Source of the DNA: Coffea arabica
Taxonomy: Eukaryota > Streptophyta > Magnoliopsida > Gentianales > Rubiaceae
Reading direction: 5' to 3'
NCBI RefSeq assembly: GCF_036785885.1
Contig: NC_092323.1
Coordinates: forward strand, 15,818,501-15,882,500
Length of the DNA: 64,000 nt
The translations under genes were made by a program, and so were the position numbers. Below are positions 23,301 through 34,043 of this stretch, one piece after another (the stretch's first letter is position 1; each line of letters begins with the position of its first letter). A model generated the notes under the pieces. That model had not been told where the DNA came from and did not search any database. It saw only the letters and a program-made list of their open reading frames with translations.

Positions 23301-24800
23301 GTGGTATCAGAGCTTAGGTTAGATGGTCTGAGAGTGTGAGAAATTATGTTTGGATATTAATGATTCTGAAAATTGAAAGGAGATGAAAGAATAGATCAAA
23401 GGAAATAAGAGATTGCTATGACCTTTTAGTAGTACCAAAGCTTAGGTTATATGATCTGAAAGTATGTGAAATGGTGCTTGAGATATTAGGGGTTTTGAGA
23501 ATGAAATGAGATGAAAAGAAAAAGAGGATTAAAGGAAATAAGAAATTCTCATGATTTTTAATGTTATCAAAGTTTAGGCCATGCGACCTAGATGTATGTT
23601 GAATGGTGTTTATAATATTAGTAATTTTAGGAATTTGAATGAAATTGGATAGAAGACTGTGAAATAAGAGATTTTCATAATATTTAGTGATAACAGAGTT
23701 TGGGGTACGATTTACTCTTTAGAGGAAATACACACTAGGAAATGATCAATTGTGACTGAATAAATAGGCTTGAAAATTTGCATGTGTGATTTAAGTTGAA
23801 ATGGTACTATAGTTGTTTATGATGTTCTTTATTGGATATGATTTTGATTGCACATTTTAAGTTTAAAATGTTGGATATGTAGGAAATATTATATATATAT
23901 TTGAAGTATTGTTTGCAGGAAATTGAAAGTACCAAGGAATTTAAGTACGTATGAAATACATGTTGGATCTTGGGATTTTGTTGACTTATTTTGAGGTTTA
24001 CGATAATTAGATCTAATGCTCAAGACATTTATTAAACTAGCTGATATTAACCTAAAAATGAATAAATGGTGAAACCAAAATTTTGTTTGCATAAATAGTT
24101 TTTAATCAGAATTTTTAAATATGTACCTTTACCTTGCAGTTGCTTGGTAAATATAGTTTCTAAATATATATGTATATACCTTAAAAAAAAAAGAATAAAT
24201 ACATTAAATAATTATATCCTATAATTCTATGCAAAATATTTTTTTTTATATATTCATCCAATCTCAAAAAGAGCTTTAGAGAAATGTATTCTACAAAAAA
24301 AAAAAAATTCTTATCGTATAGAAAAATTTAACAATAATTATTGATAAATTCTCTTTGTACTCTAAATTCTAATGCTGAAAGAAGTATAGTTAGTTGACGT
24401 ATGTATTTCAAAACACTTTCAGTTTCTAAACTTGTGTAAGTTTGAAATTCTACGCATAGATAAATAGTTTACCAAAGTTATGATAAAGTTATTATATTTC
24501 CTATATGAGAATTTGGTGATAATTTTTGTATAAAATTTTCTATATTTTTGTATGATCAGGAAGTTTGTGAAATGATATTTGAGATATTAATATTTTTGAA
24601 AAATGAATTGAGCTAGGAAAAAAAAAAACGACCAAAGGAAATAAGATTCCCATGGCATTTAGTGGTATAATAACTCAGGTTATAGCATTTGAAAATAAGA
24701 ATGATGCTATTTGAGGTATTATTGATCTCTTTGGAATTTGAAATGAGATAGATATAAAATTTGAGGAAAATAAGGGATTTTCATCACCAATTACAAATGC
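23301..24800 (+). repeat. Degenerate tandem repeats beginning with primer-site-like sequence
   Basis: A unit of about 120-130 bp starts GTGGTATCAGAGCTTAGGTT, then GTCTGA(G/A)AGT, GAGATATTA, GAAATGAGATGAAA and AAAGGAAATAAGA. It recurs near 23431 (AGTAGTACCAAAGCTTAGGT), 23563 and 23688, and more decayed near 24560 and 24660 (AGTGGTATAATAACTCAGGT). Where gag should be, the element has this non-coding array and AT-rich filler. Confidence 0.75.
23302..23313 (+). other. Primer-binding site (initiator tRNA-Met type)
   Basis: TGGTATCAGAGC starts 8 bp after the 5' LTR end. It is the standard complement of the 3' end of plant initiator tRNA-Met used by many Copia and Gypsy elements to prime minus-strand DNA synthesis. 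Confidence 0.92.
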
Positions 24801-25159
24801 AGTGGGCATGAACCCATATATCGAGATAAGGATTATTTTGTGATAGTGGGTAAGTAAGTTGTGATAAAATGTGTGACAAAAGAATAAATGGTACTGTTAG
24901 TGTCTTTGGTATTCTTTCTATAGGTTGATATCTATAGAGCGTTATAAGCTGATATTTAAGACGCTGGATTTGTGAGAGATATTATGTTCATCTAAGCTAT
25001 ATAAATATGAAGATGGAAGGTATTGAGAAAAATAAGAGTGCGCAGCAGAAGCTGGATGGAATTAAATAAGGGAATCCAATTTAGACCTTGTAGGAATAAT
25101 TCCTAAGATGTATTGCAAGAACGTTGAAAATTTTGTTAACTTATCTTGATGTTTATGTC

Positions 25160-25205
25160 TTTTAGGTTTCGAGGACGAAACCTTTAAAAGGGGGAGAGAA
25201 TGTGA
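25160..25205 (+). other. Relic second pol-end/polypurine tract inside the element
   Basis: GGTTTCGAGGACGAAACCTT, then AAAAGGGGGAGAGAA and TGTGATATCTAGG, has the layout of a Ty3/Gypsy pol end, polypurine tract and LTR start. The true one at 26115-26160 reads TTTTGAGGATGAAACTTTTT, AAGGGGGGTAGAA, TGTGAAACCC. A poly-A run follows at 25217. It suggests that the internal region was pieced together by recombination between two related elements. Confidence 0.6.
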
Positions 25206-25324
25206 TATCTAGGCAAAAAAAAAAAAAAAAAAAGAATTGTGAAAGTAGTGTCGGATTAGGACCCTAAATTCATGTCTAGATTCTTGATCGACCTACCAAG
25301 AGATTATAGGGATTGATATCTAAG

Positions 25325-26112
25325 ATTAAATACCGCCTTCCACCCCCAATTGAATGGACAGTCATAAAGGATCATACAGATATTGGAAGACATGCTAAGA
25401 GCTTGTGTTCTAGACTTCTCGGACAGTGGGGATAGGTTGGTGAAACTAATGGAGTTTTGTTACAATAACAGCTATCATAGCGGGATAGGTATGGCACCAT
25501 TTGAAGCGTTGTATGGGCGAAAGTGTGGATCTCCCTTATATTGGGATGAAATAGGTGAGATGCTGACCATTGTCCCCGATTTGGTGGAACGAAAATTAAG
25601 ATTATTCAAGAAAGATTAAAAGTAGTTCAGGACCGAAACAAGAATTGGACGGATCCAAAAAGGAGACCTTTAGAGTTTCAACCGGAAGAAAAGGTATACT
25701 TAAAAGCATTCACCACCAAGGTAGTGATGGGGTTTGGAAGAAATGGTAAATTAAGTTCAAGATATATAGGACCTTACGAAATACTGGAGAGAGAGTTGGA
25801 CCTTTAGCATATTAACTGGCTCTTCCACCAACTCTGTCGAGGATATAAAATGTTTTTCATGTCTCCCAACTGAGGAGATATGTATCAGACCCGAGCCACA
25901 TTTTAGAGGACCAACCCGTCGAAGTGAAGGAGAACTTATCAGTGGAGGAAGTTCCCATAAGAATCGTGGATCGAAAGGACCAAGTTCTGAGGAGAAGGAC
26001 CATACCCTATGTCAAAGTGCAATGGACGAACAATACACTACGAGGGACTACGTGGGAGTTAGAAGAGGACATGCGGAATAAGTATCCATATCTGTTCGAT
26101 CAAGGTACGTAA
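25325..26112 (+). pseudogene. Remnant of retrotransposon pol: integrase C-terminal part and chromodomain-like tail
   Basis: Integrase landmarks are visible: FHPQ..GQS near 25332, then a premature TAA where a Glu codon is expected, an open 78-codon stretch from 25383 (LEDMLRACV, YNNSYHSGI, MAPFEALYGRKC), a frameshift near 25590, and the frame continuing with RPLEFQ, GDxVYLK-like and RYIGPYEIL motifs. A stop follows near 25806. The last open part (25924-26112) has PIRIVDRK, VKVQW and TWELEEDMR, typical of the chromodomain-like end of Tekay/Del elements. Several stops and a frameshift make it non-functional. Confidence 0.88.
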
Positions 26113-26135
26113 GTTTTGAGGATGAAACTTTTTGT

Positions 26136-26148
26136 AAGGGGGGTAGAA
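26136..26148 (+). other. Polypurine tract
   Basis: AAGGGGGGTAGAA directly abuts the start of the 3' LTR, the expected site for plus-strand priming. It is a purine-rich stretch with one T. Confidence 0.85.
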
Positions 26149-29057
26149 TGTGAAACCCGCGATTTTTGGCCCCTATTTTATTATGTCATTATTGTAATTT
26201 TTCCAATTAATTAAAAAGATAAAGTTTTAGGTAAAAAGAAATAATAAAATAAAGTAACGGTAGGATGGGCTAAGTGGTTCTATTAAACAAAAAAAAAAAA
26301 CTTTGGCCCAACCCACCTACTAGTAGGTAGTGCTAGGTTTAGGATTTCATTGAAACCCTAGACAGAAAAGTAACCCCAACCTTACATTTCTTTCGTTTGC
26401 CTCCCTAGAGCAAGAGCCGTCAGTGAGAAGAGAAGGGAGAAGACAAGAAAGTACAAAGAGTAATCTCTACACCATCAACATCCAAACCAATACAAGTAAG
26501 ATTCTGACCTACAATTTTATGATTTATTCTTTGTACGAATTTTATAAGCCTAGGTGTTCAATGGGTGATTCTAATAGAATTGAGTCAAGATGCTCGATAG
26601 CTATTAAGGGTTCCAATTCATATATTAGCATATTCTAACAACTTGTAGGAATTTACGACGGAATATGTCAGTGCAAATAGTATCGAGCACCAAAATTATT
26701 GTGTGAGTTCTGTGGATTGCACAACCACGACTGGTGTATCATTTGTGGGTTGCATATTCATGGAATGGATGGATTGGAAGCCTTTGTTTCCTGGAAGAGA
26801 TCATATACATAAGCTACGTATTCTTGTGAAGGCTTTCTTATTTGGAGGTAGACATTATATGGTGATTTTTTTAAAATAAAGTATTAGAAGCACTGTGTTA
26901 AGTTTATTGTTCTTGATAAACTGTTCATATAGCAATGCAATGGGTTTCTGTAAGGCCTAATATACACCGATTGATGTCTTTGGTTGAAAAAAAAAAAAAG
27001 ATAGTCCAAAACAATTAGTAGTTTGGTCTTGGTCTTACGGCTGAAAGCACAAAAGAAAGAAAAGAATTAAACATTAATCCATCAAGCCAACGGGACAATA
27101 ATTCCAAAGCTTTCACAACACAAACAAGACAGACCCAGAGAAAAAGAAAGAAGAGAATGAACCCTTATTGGAGCAAGAGAAAAGATACAATTGGCAATTA
27201 GTCCCAAGGATGAAGACGTGCTTGAGTTTCATATTTGGTTTCCATAAGTTTCAATACAACTCCAAAACATTTAAGATAATTAAAGTATTCTAAAGATTAA
27301 TTTATGGTCCAGAAGGTTTGACATATAACTGGTTCTATAAATTGATCTTGAATCAAGTGGTCTAATGGTTAAATTGACTCCAAAATATTTTAAAATTACC
27401 TAACGATATATGTTGATATTTTGTAATGCCCAAATTAGTTAGGCTCAGTCATTTTCATAAAGTAGATTATTTTAAAAGTCTTAATTTTTCTTAAAAGTCC
27501 AACGCTATTATAAATACCCAATTTTGGTTAAACGAATAAAAAAAAAGAAAAGAAAAATGAATGAAACTGTCTAAGTTAGGAAATTTTCGGAAGGGGAGCC
27601 ATGCTATTTTTGGGAAACTATTCAAGAACATTTTAGTGAATGTCCAAACATGTTTTCTAGAATTATTTATGGTAGGACTATGCATTTCAAAATTAAGATA
27701 ATTAAATTGATTAAGGGATATATGTTATTGGTTATAGGTTTGAAGCAAGTTTAAGGGCGCATTAAGAATTTTTTCAAGAGAGCAGTTTGAGGTAGGTGGT
27801 ACTTACCCTTCTGAGATTTCAAATGTGCAAAATGAAATGCTTGTTTTCAATCCTATTTGGTGGTGTTGACTCGAAAGGTGTTTGATTAAATGCTTTACTT
27901 GGATATTCATGAAAGTTATATTTTACTATACAAAAATGGACTATGTGACTTAGTTGAAATGTTTGGATATGTTCTTATATACAAAATGAGCTGAATCTTT
28001 TATGAAAGTAAAGATTTATGTATGTGATATGTGAAATGAATTTTGACAAGTAAAACTCAGAGCAGTCATGGAATAGACGGTAGGGGCTATAGTCCTGTCT
28101 AACCGCCATGGTAGCCTGGTATAAAGCCCAGCCGATTGGTGAGGTCATGGTAGCCTGGTATAGAGCCCAGCCGATTGACCGATTGATAAAGTCATGGTAG
28201 CCTGGTATAAAGCCCAGCCGATTGACCCAAGATTGAAATGAGACCAATCGGTAGTCATGAAACTTATTGGTCGCCCACCTAGAAGGGGTAAAATCTATAG
28301 GCTGAGTGCTCAGTAGCCGGTCATTACATGTACTTGTTATGAGCTGAACTGAAAGAAGGTTTATGAACGATATGAAGTGATTTATGAACTGTTTTGAAAT
28401 GATCTATGAACGGATATGTGACGTTTTATGGGATGATACATGATTGGATATGGAGATGCATATGAATTGTTGCAAAGTGATTTATGACGTTACGATTTTC
28501 CAAGTATGGTTGTCAATAAAGTGCTTTTATATTCCTTGTCATTCTTTACTATTGATTGTTTTATAAATGATGTTACTTTCAAAATTATGGATGTGAATAA
28601 TATGCAAACGATTTGGGTTGTACCCATATTTATATATGTATCTATAAAATTAAGAGTGCATGGTCCAACAGAGGGGTAAATATTACTTACTGAGCGATGT
28701 GTCGCTCAATCCACTTCTTACTATTTTTGCAGATTCTGAAGAGTATGAATTAATTTACATAGAAGACCCTGAGAATGACTTTTATTAGTTTAGGTGCATA
28801 GAAGTTGGCTGGCTAGCTACTTCTAGTTGTTAGTCTTATTTACTTTTGTTTCCGCTGTTTCAATTGGAGAATAAATGTACGAACGTCTGGAATAGTCGTA
28901 CACTTCCTTTTATATGTAATTCGTATCGCACTTTATTTAGTTGAATTATTTAGTGCTGTTACGATTAAATTAGTTAATGTAGCCTTGAATTTTTGAGTAA
29001 GACTTGGGAGTACGGCGGATGTCATGTGACAGGCACGTGCAGGCTCGGGGCGTGACA
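26149..29057 (+). repeat. 3' LTR (2909 bp)
   Basis: Same borders as the 5' LTR. It is 53 bp shorter, mostly through one fewer tandem unit (three at 28107-28228) and shorter A tracts. By eye, substitutions relative to the 5' LTR are sparse, of the order of one to two per hundred bases in the parts compared. Confidence 0.93.
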
Positions 29058-29511
29058 GGTTCTCTGGCTTCGGGCGGGGGAGGGGAAGGGTGAAGGGAAG
29101 TAGAGGGGAAGAGAAAAAGAAAAAAAATTCCGGTCACCATGGCTGCTGGTTCTTCAATGCTGGAGGCAAAGGTGGCGGGGAAGGGAAGGGGGTGGGGAAA
29201 GAAGAAGAAGAAAGGAAAGAAAAGAAAAAGGAAAGAAAGAAAGAGAAAAAGAAAGAAAAGAAAAAAAAATTTTGGACCTTGTCTACTGCTTCTTCAATGT
29301 TGGAGGCAGTGGTGACGAGGGAGGGGGAAGAAAGAAGCAGAAGAAGAGAGGAAAGAAAAGAAAAAGGAAAGAAAGAAAGAGAAAAAGAAAGAAAAAAAAA
29401 AGAAAAGGAAAAAAAGTTTTTCATCTTCAAAAATTTTTCCAAAAATTTCTACAGTGCACTACAGTAAAATTTTAGACAAACTTTCAAAAAACTCAAGTTT
29501 CAAACGGGGCC

Positions 29512-30224
29512 TATATATAGCTCCCCTGAAATTTGACCACTCTTATGGTGTGTTTGGATTGCAATTTTTTTTTTTGAAAAATTACTACGTTTTCTGTGGA
29601 CATATTTTTCAAATCATCTTTTTATCTCACATATATCAAATCACTACAATAATTTTTTTTACAAAAAGTTCAGAAAAATGCAATCCAAACAAGTTTTTGC
29701 CGTATTTTGAAACCAATCTCGTAGCTCATTGCAATGTTTTAAAAGGCAGGGGTGATTGACTAATGCATTTTTCATTGCTCTAGGTGGGGGCGAAAGCCTC
29801 GAGGCATTGGGCATAAGCCCTTATAGTTTTCTAAGTTTTAACCAATAAAAAAAGAAAAAAGTACTTATAATTTTGTCAATAAATTGTATACAATTATAAG
29901 TTTCAACTTTCAAATAATTGTTGTTGGTTAAACAAATTGTTAATTAGATAACAAACATGAAGTCAACTAAAGAAATCAAGAGAACTTTAACTAATTGAGG
30001 GCTCAATTATAATTTTAAAAAGGATGAATTGCAAAAAAGATAGTACGAATCAAAATGGGAAGATTTTGATGTTTAAAAAAGTACAAAGATTTACAAGATA
30101 AAACTAGATATCAGAAAGAGCCGTCGCTGATCCATTGAAGTTTTCAGCTAATCAAGCCCAACTCCATCTCCTCTATGCCCGGCTCAGCTTCCAGCAACTG
30201 CAACAATTGGCCAACAACTGCAAC
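29512..30224 (+). repeat. Tandem unit, copy 2, right part
   Basis: Resumes unit sequence after the Harbinger-like element (AGCTCCCCTGAAATTTGACC onward) and ends with CAGCAACTGCAACAA at the join to copy 3. Near 30195-30225 the phrase CCAACAACTGCAACAAATTG repeats CCAGCAACTGCAACAATTGG, a short duplication at the junction. Confidence 0.82.
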
Positions 30225-30276
30225 AAATTGCTATTGAGTAATGCATGAATAGACAGACACTTGTTTAAAAAACCAT

Positions 30277-31162
30277 GGACCTGTTTGGAACCTGAGTTTT
30301 TTGGGAGTTTATCTAAAATTTTATTGTAATACACTGTAGAAGTTTTTGAAAAAATTTGTGTAGAAATTTTTGTAAGATGAAAAATTTGTTTGCAGAAATT
30401 TTTGTAATGTGAAAAATTTTGTAGTAAGTTTTTAAGGAGAAAAACTTTTTTTTTCTCTTTCTTTTTCTTTCTTTTCTTTTTCTTTTCTTTTCTTTCCTTT
30501 CTTCTTCTTCCTTCCCTCTCCCCCTTCCCCGTTACTAGCCCCCCTCCCAGCAGCAACGCAACACCTCCTACCCCTCCCCCTCCCTCTGCCGTCACCCTCC
30601 CTCTCCCATTCCCCTTCCTTCCCCGCCAACCCCCTCTGCCCGCCACCCCTTTTTCTCCTCCCCTCACCCATCCCCGTCACCCTCAGCAGCACCGTCGCCC
30701 TCCCTTAGCTGCGATCTGGTCGCGCGACCAGATCGCAGCCCCCCTCCCTTCCACTTTTGCGATCTGGTCACGGGACCAGATCTGGTCGAGGGAGGGGGAG
30801 GTTGCGGGGGAGGAAAAAAAAAAGAGGAAGGCAGTTAAACTGGATAAAGGGGGAAGATAGCAGGGAGAGGGAGAAAGGCAAAAAAAAAAAAGGAAATGGC
30901 GCCGGAGGTAGTGGTGGTCGGCGATGGAGGTGGTGGACGGGTTGGGATAGTGGAGGAAGAAGAAAGCCAAAGGGAAGGGAATTTTTTTTATGTGTGTTTT
31001 GTGTATTGGGTTGGGATGGTGGAGGAATTTGTGTGTGTTTTGTGTATTTTGAAGTGTGTAGGTAAAATATTTTGAGAAGTTTTTTGAGGTTCCTGTAGCA
31101 AAAGTTGTTAAAAAACTTGTAGGTAAAAAACTTGATCAAAAAACTAGCTTCCAAACAGGCCC
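30277..31162. mobile_element. PIF/Harbinger-like non-autonomous element, second copy (886 bp)
   Basis: Ends GGACCTGTTTGGAACCTGAG and, reverse-complemented, GGGCCTGTTTGGAAGCTAG form TIRs that run on into GTTTTTTGA. The empty site in unit copy 1 (AACCATATTTGC) shows that flanks CAT and AAT are a 3-bp target duplication with one change. The interior has the same order as the split copy: pyrimidine-rich DNA (30450-30700), a GATCTGGTCGCGCGACC palindrome, then purine-rich DNA. Long open frames here (e.g. 30173-30667 minus) come from simple sequence and are not genes. Confidence 0.82.
30709..30738. repeat. Perfect 30-bp palindrome in the Harbinger-like element
   Basis: The arm CTGCGATCTGGTCGC meets its exact reverse complement GCGACCAGATCGCAG with no spacer. 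A related half-site (TTTGCGATCTGGTCAC...GGGACCAGATCTGGTC) lies 20 bp on. The split sister element has a decayed version near 20168-20215. Confidence 0.9.
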
Positions 31163-31618
31163 AATATTTGCTTACTTGGTCATAAATGCCAACAAAAATG
31201 ATGGTATGTTTATACATCTAACCACAATTTTGTGCAAAATGTATTTGATGCCTTGTACATATTAACTATAACACTATGAATATATGAAAAATGAAAGATG
31301 TACTAAATAATTCATATTATTGAGTTCAATTGAGATTACTAGCCTTCAAAGTCAATTAAGTATTTTATATTCAAGATTGGTTTTATAAACCTCAAATCTC
31401 CCATCTCTTCCATCTCTCACTTCTTAAATCTTATCTTTTCCCGATTAGGAAAAAGAATAAAACATAAAGTAAAAAATCAATTTTATAAACCGCACTAGGA
31501 ACTCAACCAATATGGACTTATGTTAGGTCATTGATTAGGTTGGCTTTAAGACCTAAACAATTTTGAGCCAGTTCAATTGGTTAGTCTCTCGAATCGGGTC
31601 AAATTTTTTGCAACATTT

Positions 31619-33260
31619 TGACAGGTGTCGAACCTGTGCAATAATAATTACTAAAAAATCCTAATTACCACCACAAATAATTATAGAACAAATCCAAGTA
31701 CTGGAACAGGGACCCTAGGTGTGCAATGGGTTACTTGATTCACCATGTTCCCGAAGAGTTTGCTTGATCCGATATACCAGATTAGTCTATAAGAATATTA
31801 CTTTTGTGTACAATGGCAAGTAGGGTCGATTCCACAGGGAGCGGGTAGGAAATTATTTCTTTCCAAATTAGTAGAATGGAATTGGTGGATTTTCAATAGG
31901 AGGCAAACAAATAAAATAAAAATAAGAATAAAAATAAAGCGAACTAAATTCAAAACCAACTCACAAAGCACAATTCACTAAAAATAGCAATTAATAAGAT
32001 TCCACCCAAAGGATCAACTGCTCAGGCACGGTCCAATTAAATGATCATCGATGCAAAGATATTTCATCCATCCATCACTAGGTTGGTTATAGTTACCAAT
32101 AAGCTCTGACAACCAGTTCTTCCTTACCTTTTCGACAGTCAAGGTACGACCATTGACTGCTTCCCTAACCAGATAACAACCCTAGGTACGACCGTAGGAA
32201 TTTAATTACCCAATTGCATTAAAGCTAGAAGAACCCAACCCTAACCAATAAACACGCTAAGAGGGTTTATTTAAACTAGATCTTGCGTTTCCCCATCATA
32301 AAACCAATTATGGTGGTTGCCACGAGGTGTTAACTAAATGAACAATTACGGATTCTATTTAATTAACGTGGCAGTAGACTATTAAATTAAATCAAATACC
32401 CGGCCGTTGATATTCAATTAATAAAATACCCATGAACAATTAATTCAGGAAACGCACGAATAGCAATACATTGGGAGAAATAATGAAGATTCGGTTAGAT
32501 CTCACAGATGTGATGGACCGCGCCCTCGCGCCAACCTTTGGGTAGAGGGGGGAATTAGCTGCTCCTCATCATGTCAAGCTCACGCAATTTAATTGATTTC
32601 ATCCCCGCAAACATCAAAGAATCTGGATTGGTGAAGTAGCGCAGATAGAAAAAGTGAAAAGTCTCGCTTGACTCTGCGTGGGAGTCCGTACTGGATTCCC
32701 CAAGTTCAATGCCAAAACCAACGGAAGTTGAATAAGTTCGAAAGCGAAAAGCAAAAGAGTCAGACGTAGACGCCAAAAACAAGGGAAAGAAAAGTCTTCT
32801 GTGTCTGACCCATTCGGCCGCAGAAGAAACAAAAGAAAAATAAAAGCGTCTCACAAATCTTCCCCTAAGAAAAGTAGAAAAAGAGAAACTAAGGCTAAGA
32901 GTAGTGGTCCCCTTGAATCTTGCTTTTTCCTTTCTTTATAGCCGCCGCAGGAGCTCTCCAGACGTCTGGCCCAATTCATCTTTTCAAACATAAGCTAGCC
33001 TTTTGGAGTTTTAATCCTGTGTTTCTCGCGGTTCACGTGGACCAGGGTCCGGCTTTCGGTAACGTCCACCTTTTAAGGCGTGACCACGCCCTGAAATGAG
33101 AAGTCTTCTGGAAATTCACCTCAAGATATCATTTTTAATGCTAACCACCTACAATTCACACAAATATCAAATATGAGTGAAATTCCATTTCTTAGCACCA
33201 TGAATAGCCAAAATTAGGACAAGATGACAATGCAAAACGTGCCAAATAACTGCTCTATCA
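31619..33260 (-). mobile_element. Solo LTR of a Ty3/Gypsy (Tat/Athila-type) retrotransposon
   Basis: A 1642-bp block starts TGACAGGTGTCGAACC and ends AACTGCTCTATCA, with perfect 5-bp TSDs CATTT at 31614-31618 and 33261-33265. The uninterrupted site is seen in copies 1 and 2. No second LTR, primer site or coding region is present, so it is a solo LTR left by intra-element recombination. Read on the minus strand it begins TGATAGAGCAG and contains CCTGTGGAATCGACCCTACT, a phrase I associate with Tat/Athila LTR ends. Orientation and lineage rest on that phrase. Open frames at 32555-32854 (-) are within the LTR and look accidental. Confidence 0.85.
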
Positions 33261-33988
33261 CATTTATCAAACTATATATAGCTCCCCTGAAATTTGACCG
33301 CCCTTGGTGTGTTTGGATTGCAATTTTTCTTTGAAAAATTACTACGTTTTCTGTGGACACATTTTTCAATCACATTTTTATCTCACATTTATCAAATCAT
33401 TATAGTAATTTTTTTACAAAAAGTCCAGATAAATGCAATCCAAACAAAACCTTAGTTTTTGCCATATTGTGAAACCAATCTCGTAGCTCATTGCAATGTT
33501 TTAAAAGGTGGGGATGATTGAGTAATGCATTTTCCACTGCTCGAGGTGGGAGCGAAAGCCTCGAGGCATTGGGCATAATCCCCACAGATTTCTAAGTTTT
33601 AACCAATAAAAAAAGAAAAAATACTTATAATTTTGTCAATTAATTGTATACAGTTATAAGTTTCAGCTTTCAAATAATTTTTGTTGGTTAAACAAATAGT
33701 TAATTACATAACAAACATGAAATCAACTAAAGAAATCAAGAGAACTTTAACTAATTAAGGGCTCGATTATAATTTTACAAAGGGTGAATGGCAAAACAGA
33801 TAGTCCAGATCAAAATAGGAAGATTTTGAAGTTTAAAAAGGTACAAGGATTTGCAAGATAAAATTTGATATCAGAAAGAGCCGCTGCCGATCCATCGAAG
33901 TTTTCAGCTAAACAAGCCCAACCCTATCTCCTATGTGTCCGGCTCAGCTTCCAGCAAATGCAAGAAGAGCCCAAAACCCGGATTTTTC

Positions 33989-34028
33989 TATAATAGAGAC
34001 AGTACGGATGTCTCCACCAAGGAAAAAG
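33989..34028. repeat. Left arm of a 38-40 bp inverted repeat (partner 37025-37064)
   Basis: GAGACAGTACGGATGTCTC (33996-34014) is the exact reverse complement of GAGACATCCGTACTGTCTC at 37039-37057. Flanking bases (TATA(A/G)T on the outside; CCA(C/G)CA.GG.AAAG inside) also match with a few changes. The right arm touches the CARA TATA box. The arms either end a 3.07-kb inserted DNA element or are inverted copies of a promoter segment. The core contains the auxin-response hexamer as GAGACA-N7-TGTCTC. Confidence 0.75.
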
Positions 34029-34043
34029 CTGAGCAAATAAAGG

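Larger units (their letters stand above)
20333..29057 (+). mobile_element. Ty3/Gypsy LTR retrotransposon, Tekay/Del-like, internally deleted
   Basis: The 8725-bp element has near-identical LTRs (20333-23294 and 26149-29057) starting TGTGAAACCC and ending GGGGCGTGACA. It is flanked by perfect 5-bp TSDs GGTTC (20328-20332 and 29058-29062), carries a tRNA-iMet-type primer site at 23302 and a polypurine tract at 26136. The internal part is only 2.85 kb and keeps just the tail of pol (integrase C-terminus and chromodomain-like end). Gag, protease, reverse transcriptase and RNase H are missing, so it cannot move by itself. LTRs near 3 kb and the WELEEDMR chromodomain end suit the Tekay/Del chromovirus lineage. 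Little LTR divergence implies a recent insertion. Confidence 0.93.
19784..29511. mobile_element. PIF/Harbinger-like non-autonomous element, split by an LTR retrotransposon
   Basis: The outer ends GGCCCTATTTGAAACCTAAG and, reverse-complemented, GGCCCCGTTTGAAACTTGAG are terminal inverted repeats continuing with GTTTTTTGA. A 3-bp TSD TAT flanks them (19781-19783 and 29512-29514). Ends of the GGSCCTGTTTGGAA type with 3-bp TSDs suit PIF/Harbinger MITEs. Without the retrotransposon the element is about 1 kb, with a pyrimidine-rich block (19920-20160), a GCGATCTGGT hairpin region, then purine-rich DNA (20218-20290 and 29070-29420). The two homopurine stretches are low complexity and not coding. A sister copy lies at 30277-31162. 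Confidence 0.8.
30225..33980 (+). repeat. Tandem unit, copy 3, in three pieces
   Basis: Pieces 30225-30276, 31163-31618 and 33261 to about 33980 together reproduce copy 1 from 18083 to about 19285. The interruptions are a Harbinger-like element and a solo LTR. Past CAAGAAGAGCCCAAAACCC (33961-33979) similarity to copy 1 stops, where copy 1 passes into the CARA 5'UTR. Confidence 0.82.

Noticed and set aside
30173-30970. Gly/Arg- and Lys-rich open frames of 86-164 codons
   Set aside because: They translate purine- or pyrimidine-rich tracts of the Harbinger-like element; the same happens in its sister at 29090-29470.
32555-32854. Minus-strand 99-codon frame
   Set aside because: Lies inside the solo LTR, with no start context or family signature; LTR sequence explains it.
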